Shown here: positions 1 to 4,970 of the stretch, in pieces
Numbering within the stretch: position 1 is the stretch's first letter
How the letters are laid out: each line of letters opens with the position of its first letter
Assembly: GCA_035632215.1 (NCBI GenBank)
Contig: DASQHF010000094.1
Coordinates: forward strand, 1 to 8,751
DNA from: CAIYRG01 sp035632215
GTDB lineage: Bacteria > Pseudomonadota > Alphaproteobacteria > Micropepsales > Micropepsaceae
Length of the DNA: 8,751 nucleotides
Direction of reading: 5' to 3'
Notes under the pieces: generated by a model
Database searches by the model: none
Told to the model about the DNA's origin: nothing
What the model saw: only the letters and a program-made list of their open reading frames with translations
Made by a program: the position numbers and the translations under genes

Positions 1-31
1 AGCTATGGGTCTGGACAGGTGGGGGTCAGTA

Positions 32-1141
32 TTACGCTGCCTTCCAGGGCGCGACGGAAACGTGGATCACGTCTTCCGCGCCCTTGCCGGCAACCGACTT
101 GATCGCCCAATCGACTTCGCTCAAGCCGAACGTGTGCGTAATCGCCTTCTCGAGCGGGAAGCGGTGCGAGGACAGCTGCTTCAGCGCAAGCTCGCAGGCG
201 CGATACGAGTGTCCGCGTGCGCTCCTCAACGTCGCGTATTTTTGCGTCACCCGATAGATCGGGAAATCCGGGAACGTGTTCATCTCGTTCCCCTGGATGA
301 CGAGGATGCCCGCCTTGCGCTTCAAAGCGGTCACGCCCAGCATCATCGCGGCGGTACCGGCGCCCGCGGTGCAGTCGATCGAGATGTCGACGCCCTTGCC
401 TGTGATCTCCTTGATGCGCGCGACCGGATCTTCCTTCTGCACGTCGATCGTGTGGTCCGCGCCCAAGGCTTTGGCGACTTCGAGCCGCCGCGCGTCCTTG
501 GTCGTGCCGGTAATGATGATGCAGTCCGCGCCTGCCTGCTTGCAGGCGACAATCTGCGCCAAGCCTTGCTGGCCCGGGCCCTGGATTAGCACGATCGAGC
601 CGTAGCCGACGCCCGCCTCATAGAGCGCCCACTGGATGCCGTTCGCCAAAGGCGTCGCGATGCCCGCGAGCTCGGCCGAGACGTTGTCCGGCACCTTGTG
701 CACGACCGCGTTCCACGGCGCGTAAAGGTAGTGCGCGAAGCCGCCCCAGAGATGGGGCGCGGTGTCGGCGGACGTGTATCCGTAGCGGATCGCGTTCGGA
801 TTGGTGTGCCAATCAGTCGCTTCGCAGTGGCGGTATTCGCCCAAGTGGCACCACTCGCAGGTCATGTCGGGGAGGTAGTGCTCCAAGAGCACGCGGTCGC
901 CTTCCTTCACCCCTTTGCGCTGCTGCCATTTGCGCCCCGCCTTGTAGACGACGCCGACATTCTCGTGACCCATGATCACGTTTTCGATCTTCTTCGCGTA
1001 ATTCTTGACGTCGCTGCCGCAGATGCCGGCGATCTCCATCTTGATGAGGGCGGAATCGTCGGCGACCTCGGGCATGTCGAACTCGCGATAGACCGTCTCG
1101 TTCGGGCCCATCTTTACCGCTGCTGGAACTTTCTCGACCAC
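32..1141 (-). CDS. Zinc-type medium-chain alcohol dehydrogenase (MDR family)
   Basis: Probable cytosolic NAD(P)-dependent dehydrogenase of the zinc-containing medium-chain (alcohol/threonine dehydrogenase-like) superfamily, 369 residues, a normal length. Catalytic-zinc motifs are visible: C41 in CGSDVK and the GHE at 58-60. The GroES-like domain fills the N-terminal half; a Rossmann fold follows with GPGQQG at 188-193. The structural-zinc lobe is incomplete: C95, C98 and C106 are present, but the place of the first Cys of the usual C-x2-C-x2-C-x7-C set is D92. The reading frame stays open to a TTG at 1195, but GTG at 1141 has a perfect GGAGG (1150-1154) eight bases upstream and gives the usual family N-terminus, so it is preferred. 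ATG at 1111 lacks a good ribosome binding site and would trim the first strand. The gene is divergent from the small gene at 1270. Substrate cannot be told from sequence. Family assignment is firm, specificity unknown. Confidence 0.93.
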   Translation of the reverse strand: MVEKVPAAVKMGPNETVYREFDMPEVADDSALIKMEIAGICGSDVKNYAKKIENVIMGHENVGVVYKAGRKWQQRKGVKEGDRVLLEHYLPDMTCEWCHLGEYRHCEATDWHTNPNAIRYGYTSADTAPHLWGGFAHYLYAPWNAVVHKVPDNVSAELAGIATPLANGIQWALYEAGVGYGSIVLIQGPGQQGLAQIVACKQAGADCIIITGTTKDARRLEVAKALGADHTIDVQKEDPVARIKEITGKGVDISIDCTAGAGTAAMMLGVTALKRKAGILVIQGNEMNTFPDFPIYRVTQKYATLRSARGHSYRACELALKQLSSHRFPLEKAITHTFGLSEVDWAIKSVAGKGAEDVIHVSVAPWKAA

Positions 1142-1149
1142 TGCGCTTG

Positions 1150-1154
1150 CCTCC
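1150..1154 (-). promoter_or_regulatory. Shine-Dalgarno deciding the GTG start of the dehydrogenase
   Basis: The minus strand reads GGAGG here, eight bases before GTG 1141. The alternative TTG (1195) and ATG (1111) starts have no comparable site, so this decides the annotated start. Confidence 0.75.
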
Positions 1155-1173
1155 AAAAGTGCTTGTAAAGTTT

Positions 1174-1202
1174 GAGGTAAACGCGGTTTCCGCAAAGGTC
1201 AA
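1174..1202 (-). promoter_or_regulatory. Possible promoter with an 11-bp dyad, upstream of the dehydrogenase
   Basis: On the minus strand TTGACC (1202-1197) is a good -35-like hexamer. The -10 region 16-17 bases downstream (TTACCT or TACCTC, 1180-1174) is poor. Between them lies a perfect short palindrome, GCGG-TTT-CCGC (1183-1193), that could be an operator. This is a weak call based on spacing and consensus only. Confidence 0.3.
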
Positions 1203-1269
1203 GGATGGCGAAGCTTGCGCGCGGCCAAGCCGAAAACGCTATAAGGAACCTCAAGGAAAACACCGGCAG

Positions 1270-1650
1270 ATGACCGCGCCAAACCCAGAGAACGACTACG
1301 AGAGCGCCTTATCGGGCTGGTTTTCGGCCGCGAAACCCGCCGCCGAGGACGACGATCTTCTAAGTCCGAACAAGAATGCGGTTGCGCCGGAAATCCTCGA
1401 CCGTGTACGCGAATGGACCCGCGAACGGTTCAAGCTGTCGGCCGATGATGCGATCCTGGTTTCCGAGATCGCCTGCAAGCTCCCTGGATGCCCGCCGCTC
1501 GAGACCGCCATCGCCTTCTGGTCGGGTGACCAGCGCCATCATTTCAAGCTGTTCAAGCGTGTCGCCGAAGTGAAGTTCGACGATCTCCCTTATCCCTGGA
1601 TGAAAGACGACCTCATCGTCCCCGAAGGCTTCGAGTGCGAATGTTGCTAG
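1270..1650 (+). CDS. Small cysteine-rich conserved hypothetical protein
   Basis: A 126-residue acidic protein without signal peptide or membrane segment, so probably cytosolic. I do not recognise a characterised family, although the pattern feels like a conserved alphaproteobacterial hypothetical. The N-terminal ~40 residues look low-complexity and flexible. A compact domain follows with CKLPGCPP at 69-76, a segment RHHFKLFKRVAEV around 89-101, and a C-terminal CECC (C123, C125, C126). Five cysteines in two clusters plus nearby histidines suggest metal or Fe-S binding, or redox chemistry; that is inference. The frame is open upstream to 1147, but ATG 1270 is the first sensible start, preceded by an AAGGAA-like site about 11 bases away. 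The upstream extension overlaps the divergent dehydrogenase and looks non-coding. A TATAAG at 1240-1245 could be the -10 box. Confidence 0.8.
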   Translation: MTAPNPENDYESALSGWFSAAKPAAEDDDLLSPNKNAVAPEILDRVREWTRERFKLSADDAILVSEIACKLPGCPPLETAIAFWSGDQRHHFKLFKRVAEVKFDDLPYPWMKDDLIVPEGFECECC

Positions 1651-1675
1651 AGATGAAGCCTGCGGCTTCTGTTTT

Positions 1676-1735
1676 GCCTCCCCCTTGTGGGGAGGCCGAT
1701 CCGCCGAAGCACTGCGAAGACGGGTCGGGTGGGGG
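1676..1735. repeat. GC-rich intergenic hairpin repeat, possible terminator
   Basis: A perfect 8-bp stem GCCTCCCC (1676-1683) / GGGGAGGC (1689-1696) with a 5-base CTTGT loop. An imperfect CCGATCC/GGGTCGG pair and a run of G follow up to about 1735. It lies 25 bases after the stop of the small cysteine-rich gene and could end its transcript, though no T-run follows. The layout matches short hairpin repeats common between genes in Alphaproteobacteria. A related element starts at 3780. Confidence 0.6.
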
Positions 1736-1745
1736 GGAGCGGTCC

Positions 1746-1766
1746 TATAACCTCGCTCGTGTTATA
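1746..1766. promoter_or_regulatory. Operator-like dyad TATAAC-N9-GTTATA
   Basis: A perfect 6-bp inverted repeat, arms 1746-1751 and 1761-1766, stands out as AT-rich in a GC-rich spacer. It ends 28 bases before the ATG of the TRAP binding-protein gene, where an operator or promoter would be expected. No regulator is identified; the role is inferred from symmetry and place. Confidence 0.4.
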
Positions 1767-1794
1767 AACTTGGCGCATCAGTGGGGAGGTCCGC

Positions 1795-2784
1795 ATGAAG
1801 CTCACGCGCCGCGATTTCAGTCTTGGGTTGGCAGCCGCCGGCTCGATCACGATCATCCATCGCGCCCGCGCCGCCGACTTCACGCTCCGCCACTTGCAGA
1901 CTCTTCCGGTTGAGAGTCCACTACAGAAGCGCGCGCTCGAGCTGTGGGCCGCGGTCAAAGCCGAAACGGGCGGCCGCGTCGATGTCCAGGTCGTGCGCGA
2001 GGCTGGCGGCAACAATCTCGACTCGCTCGTCAAAGGCGATCTCGCCTTCACGACCCTCGCGGGCAACGGGCTTTCGGCGTTAGTTCCTGCGGCCGATGTG
2101 CAGGCGACTCCTTATGGTTTCCGCAATTCGGCGCAGGTCCATGCCGCGCTCGATGGCGCCCTCGGCGCTTATCTGCGCCAGGAGCTGATGGCGAAGCAGA
2201 TCTATGCCGTTCCCAGCGGCTGCTTCGAGAACGGCATGCATCAGATCACCACCTCTACAAAGCCCATCCGCACCGCCGCCGACATGCAGGGACTGAAGAT
2301 CCGTGTCCCAGGCTCGGAGGTCTATCAGAGCTTCTTCAAGGCACTCGGCGCGCAGGTGCTCACGATGAATCTTAACCAGACTTTGGCCGCCATGAAGAGC
2401 GGCATGGTCGAGGCGCAGGACGATCCGTGGGACGATGTCGAGCTCTATCACTTCTACGAGGCACAGAAATACGGCAGCGTCACCGATCATTCCTGGTCCG
2501 GCTACAATCTGCTTGGAAGCTTGAAGGTCTGGCAGTCGTTGCCCGCAGACGCGCAACGCTCGATTGAGACCAACGCCAAGAAATATGTCGCGCTCCAGCG
2601 CGCCGACAACGCCAGACTGAACGTGCAGTTGCGCGAAGATCTTCAGAAGAAGGGGATGATGTTCAACGACGCCGACAAGGCATCCTTCCGCGCGGTATTG
2701 GGGGGCTTCTATCCGCGTTGGAAAGAGCACATCGGCCAACGCACCTGGGACTTGCTCGAGAGCAGCGTCGGCAAACTGGGCTAA
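1795..2784 (+). CDS. TRAP transporter solute-binding protein (DctP/TAXI-type fold), Tat-exported
   Basis: Periplasmic solute receptor of the TRAP type (DctP family), 329 residues, normal length. The N-terminus has a twin-arginine motif, TRRDF at 4-8, a hydrophobic stretch and a likely ARA cleavage site, leaving the mature protein from about residue 27. The family core is clear: the LKIRVPGS region carries R170, the place of the Arg that clamps the substrate carboxylate in DctP/SiaP proteins, and GMVEAQDDP at 203-211 is the hinge-region motif usually close to G-x-VDGQEN-P. The expected ligand is therefore an organic acid, but which one is unknown. ATG 1795 has a strong GGGGAGG (1783-1789) at 5-base spacing. 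The permease subunits DctQ and DctM are absent from the window, so this is an orphan receptor or its partners lie elsewhere. The dyad at 1746-1766 may control it. The next gene follows after 46 bases. Confidence 0.93.
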   Translation: MKLTRRDFSLGLAAAGSITIIHRARAADFTLRHLQTLPVESPLQKRALELWAAVKAETGGRVDVQVVREAGGNNLDSLVKGDLAFTTLAGNGLSALVPAADVQATPYGFRNSAQVHAALDGALGAYLRQELMAKQIYAVPSGCFENGMHQITTSTKPIRTAADMQGLKIRVPGSEVYQSFFKALGAQVLTMNLNQTLAAMKSGMVEAQDDPWDDVELYHFYEAQKYGSVTDHSWSGYNLLGSLKVWQSLPADAQRSIETNAKKYVALQRADNARLNVQLREDLQKKGMMFNDADKASFRAVLGGFYPRWKEHIGQRTWDLLESSVGKLG

Positions 2785-2802
2785 TCGCGCAGCAAAAACA
2801 TT

Positions 2803-2835
2803 TGTCATCCCCGGCGAACGCGGCACCCTCATGAC
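2803..2835. repeat. Short GTCAT...ATGAC repeat copy running into a start codon
   Basis: The stretch begins TGTCATCCCCGGCGAACGCG and closes with ATGAC at 2831-2835, the inverted match of GTCAT (2804-2808). It resembles the left part of the larger palindromic element at 6729-6845 (TGTCATTCCCCCGCGAAAAG). The right ATGAC supplies the ATG of the following gene. Read as a reduced or decayed copy of the same repeat family. Confidence 0.5.
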
Positions 2836-3760
2836 CGATCTGAAGCTCAAGGCCGTCACCAGAACGCAAGGCAACAATCGTGCGCTCAAAGACGGCAGCG
2901 TGAAGCCTAAGACCTTCACTTTCGATTTCGTCGAGGTCGATCCCCTGATCGACGCCTTCCGCCGCATGGTGCGCGGGCTCGAATTCGATATCTGCGAGAT
3001 GGCGATCACGACCTATATCTGCGCCAAGGCGCACGGGAAGCGCATGACCGCGGTGCCCGTCTTCATCGTCCGCGCTTTCCATCACGGCGCCATTCTCGTG
3101 AATACGAAAGCCGGCATCACGCGGCCCAAGGATCTCGAGGGCAAACGCGTCGGCGTCAATCGCGGCTACACGGTGACGACGGGCGTGTGGGCGCGCAGCA
3201 TCTTGCAGGATGAGCACGGTGTGGATCTCTCGAAAATCACCTGGGTGCTTTCGGGCGACGAGCACGTCGCCGAATACCGGCCGCCGAAGAACGTCGTGCC
3301 GATCGAGAAGGGGAAGAAGATGGCGGACATGCTCGCATCGGGCGAGCTTGTCGCTGCTATCGGAGTCGAGATCGATCATCCCGACGTGAAGCCGCTGATC
3401 CCGAATGCGCTCGAAGCCGGCCTGAATGCCCTCAAAACCCGCGGCCATTATCCGATCAACCACACCGTGGTGGTGAAGGATGAGCTCCTGGCCGCGCATC
3501 CCAAGCTTGCCGCGGACGTGTTCAACGCCTTCGCAGAATCCAAGCACCTCTACCTCGAAAAGTTGAAGGCGGGCGGGATCGACAAGCCGACCTCGGTGGA
3601 CGAGGTGCACAAAAAGGTCATGGCCATCACGGGCGATCCGCTTCCGTATGGGATCGAGCCAAACCGCCGGGTGCTGGAGGACCTGATCGGACATGCGGTG
3701 ACGCAAGGAATCATAGAGCGTCCCTTTAAGCTCGAAGAGCTTTTCGCCCAGGCACGCTGA
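2831..3760 (+). CDS. 4,5-dihydroxyphthalate decarboxylase-like / ABC-type substrate-binding fold protein
   Basis: A 309-residue protein of the family annotated either as 4,5-dihydroxyphthalate decarboxylase or as an ABC (nitrate/taurine-like) substrate-binding protein; the fold is a type II periplasmic binding protein. Family marks: N-terminal TRTQGNNRALKDG (10-22), EFDICEMA (51-58), PVFIVRAFHHG (76-86) with R81, PKDLEGKRVGVNRGYT (99-114), and PYGIEPNRR near 262-270. There is no signal peptide or lipobox, which argues for a cytosolic enzyme or an accessory protein rather than a conventional periplasmic receptor. Family homology starts almost at once, so ATG 2831 is very likely right, although no Shine-Dalgarno is visible and the upstream 28 bases are repeat-derived. 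It lies 46 bases after the TRAP binding protein and is probably co-transcribed. The actual reaction is not established. Confidence 0.87.
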   Translation: MTDLKLKAVTRTQGNNRALKDGSVKPKTFTFDFVEVDPLIDAFRRMVRGLEFDICEMAITTYICAKAHGKRMTAVPVFIVRAFHHGAILVNTKAGITRPKDLEGKRVGVNRGYTVTTGVWARSILQDEHGVDLSKITWVLSGDEHVAEYRPPKNVVPIEKGKKMADMLASGELVAAIGVEIDHPDVKPLIPNALEAGLNALKTRGHYPINHTVVVKDELLAAHPKLAADVFNAFAESKHLYLEKLKAGGIDKPTSVDEVHKKVMAITGDPLPYGIEPNRRVLEDLIGHAVTQGIIERPFKLEELFAQAR

Positions 3761-3779
3761 GTCTGAATATTTGAGCATT

Positions 3780-3827
3780 CCTTCCCCCCTTGAGGGGGAA
3801 GGTGCCCGAAGGGCGGAAGGGGGGTGA
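3780..3827. repeat. GC-rich double-hairpin repeat, probable terminator
   Basis: A perfect 9-bp stem CCTTCCCCC (3780-3788) / GGGGGAAGG (3794-3802) with CTTGA loop, then a small GCCC-GAA-GGGC hairpin (3804-3814) and a GGAAGGGGGG tail. It lies 19 bases after the stop of the decarboxylase-like gene and may end that transcript. It is of the same general type as the element at 1676-1735 (pyrimidine-rich arm, CTTGn loop). Confidence 0.6.
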
Positions 3828-3829
3828 CC

Positions 3830-3859
3830 TTGAGCACACTTGCCCCGACTTATGCTAAA
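3830..3859 (+). promoter_or_regulatory. Possible promoter of the tandem HbpS-like genes
   Basis: TTGAGC (3830-3835) with TATGCT at 3851-3856 (15-base spacing) or GCTAAA at 3854-3859 (18-base spacing), ahead of ATG 3895. It sits just after a probable terminator, so a promoter is expected here, but the hexamers are only fair. Confidence 0.35.
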
Positions 3860-3894
3860 ACCCGCCCGGACCTTGACCCCCGGGAGGATTTCTC

Positions 3895-4398
3895 ATGTCC
3901 AAGACCGAGTACCGCCTATTGGGCGTCGCCATTGCCGGCGCGCTCGCCACCGCGTTTGCATCCGGCGCAGGTGCCCAGCTTCTGACCCACAAAGACTTAT
4001 CGGTTGCGACCGCGACCGAGATCGCAACGACCGCGATCGCGACCTGCAAGCAGCAGGGCTACAACGTGTCGGCCCATGTGCTCGGGCGCGAAGGCCAGGT
4101 GGTCGTCGCCATCCGCAATCCGGCGGCAGGCTTTGCCACCTTCGAGAACTCGATGAAGAAGGCCTACACTGCCCGCACGACCCGTGCGCCGTCCGGCAAG
4201 TTCGCGGATGCCGTCAAGGGCAATCCGAATGCGGGACAGTTCTTCCTCACGAATTTCGTAGCGGCCCAGGGCGCGCTCCCGATCATGGTCGGCAACGACG
4301 TCATCGGCGCCATCGGCATTTCAGGCGCTCCGGGCGGGGACAAGGACGAAGCCTGCGCCAAGGCCGGCATCGACAAAGTCGCGGCTCAGCTCCGCTAA
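3895..4398 (+). CDS. GlcG/HbpS-like (DUF336) heme-binding family protein, secreted, copy 1
   Basis: A 167-residue exported protein of the GlcG/HbpS family (DUF336, Pfam PF03928). A signal peptide covers residues 1-27, with likely cleavage after GAGA. The family signature is plain: CKQQGYNVSAHVLGREG (51-67), the ENSMKKAYTAR helix (84-94), LPIMVGNDVIGAIGISGAP (128-146) and the GGDKDEACAKAGI end. C51 and C144 are shared with its neighbour and could form a disulfide. HbpS of Streptomyces binds heme, but here heme binding is only inferred from the family. The start has GGGAGGA (3882-3888) six bases upstream. The paralogue begins 23 bases after its stop, so the two form an operon. Both converge with a PQQ dehydrogenase, a common companion of this family. 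Confidence 0.92.
   Translation: MSKTEYRLLGVAIAGALATAFASGAGAQLLTHKDLSVATATEIATTAIATCKQQGYNVSAHVLGREGQVVVAIRNPAAGFATFENSMKKAYTARTTRAPSGKFADAVKGNPNAGQFFLTNFVAAQGALPIMVGNDVIGAIGISGAPGGDKDEACAKAGIDKVAAQLR
4339..4382 (+). repeat. 44-nt direct repeat, copy A, in HbpS-like gene 1
   Basis: Identical over all 44 bases to 4851-4894, at 512 bases offset. It encodes the shared C-terminal DKDEACAKAGIDKVA. The genes elsewhere differ freely at synonymous sites, so this block is unusually well kept. Confidence 0.9.
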
Positions 4399-4421
4399 CC
4401 GCAATTCATAGGAGAACGACA

Positions 4422-4910
4422 ATGAAAAAGATTGCCACTATTGCCGGCGTCGCGCTCGTGACCGCGGTTGCCGGTTCCGCCGACGCCCAGCTCATCTCCG
4501 CCAAGGACTTGTCGGTCGACATGGCGGTGACGATCGCGCAGACCGCGGTCCAGACCTGCAAGGCGCAGGGCTACAACGTCTCGGCGCATGTCTTGGGACG
4601 CGCGGGCGAAGTGCTCGTTGCGATGCGCGGCGACGACACCGGCCCCCACACGCTGGAAAATTCCATGAAGAAGGCGTGGACGGCGCGCGCGCAACGCGCT
4701 CCATCCGTGAACTTCGCCAAAACGGTGCAGCAGAATCCGACCGCAGGCGCCATCCATCTGACCAACATGGTCCCGGCTCAAGGCGGGCTCCCCATCATGG
4801 TCGGCATGGACATCGTCGGCGCGGTCGGCGTGTCGGGCGCGCCCGGCGGCGACAAGGACGAAGCCTGCGCCAAGGCCGGCATCGACAAAGTCGCAGCGAT
4901 GCTGAGATAA
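4422..4910 (+). CDS. GlcG/HbpS-like (DUF336) heme-binding family protein, secreted, copy 2
   Basis: A 162-residue exported paralogue of the preceding gene. The signal peptide is residues 1-22 (ADA just before QLIS). A hand count over the 140-residue mature parts, which align without gaps, gives about 96 identities, near two thirds. The same core motifs are present: CKAQGYNVSAHVLGRAG, LENSMKKAWTAR, LPIMVGMDIVGAVGVSGAP and GGDKDEACAKAGI, with C46 and C139 conserved. Differences cluster at residues 70-76 (GDDTGPH, against NPAAGFA in copy 1), which adds a histidine, H76. ATG 4422 has AGGAGA (4410-4415) six bases upstream. The same frame stays open far upstream through copy 1, but the signal peptide and ribosome binding site fix the start here. 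The two paralogues may form a hetero-oligomer or bind different ligands; this is inference. Confidence 0.92.
   Translation: MKKIATIAGVALVTAVAGSADAQLISAKDLSVDMAVTIAQTAVQTCKAQGYNVSAHVLGRAGEVLVAMRGDDTGPHTLENSMKKAWTARAQRAPSVNFAKTVQQNPTAGAIHLTNMVPAQGGLPIMVGMDIVGAVGVSGAPGGDKDEACAKAGIDKVAAMLR
4851..4894 (+). repeat. 44-nt direct repeat, copy B, in HbpS-like gene 2
   Basis: Exact partner of 4339-4382. See that entry. Confidence 0.9.
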
Positions 4911-4936
4911 GTTCGCTGTTTCAGATCACATGACGC

Positions 4937-4963
4937 ACGGCGCGGGATTACCCCCCGCGCCGT
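4937..4963. terminator. Bidirectional hairpin terminator between convergent genes
   Basis: A perfect 10-bp stem, ACGGCGCGGG (4937-4946) / CCCGCGCCGT (4954-4963), with a 7-base loop, followed on the plus strand by TTGCGTTT. It sits between the stop of the second HbpS-like gene (4910) and the stop of the convergent PQQ dehydrogenase (4971), so it likely serves both. The T-run is weak. Confidence 0.75.
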
Positions 4964-4970
4964 TTGCGTT

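Noticed and set aside
698..1168. 156-codon plus-strand open frame opposite the dehydrogenase
   Set aside because: Shadow frame of a conserved MDR gene; no domain or start signal.
2080..3009. 309-codon minus-strand open frame over the TRAP receptor gene
   Set aside because: It crosses two real plus-strand genes and has no family features.
2663..3778. 371-codon minus-strand open frame antisense to the decarboxylase-like gene
   Set aside because: The plus strand has clear family motifs throughout; the antisense protein has no domain and atypical His/Arg/Asp composition.
3840..4421. Long open frame running through the first HbpS-like gene into the second
   Set aside because: It is out of frame with copy 1 over its length, and its protein is Arg/His-rich shadow sequence. 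The signal peptide and AGGAGA site at 4410 show copy 2 starts at 4422.
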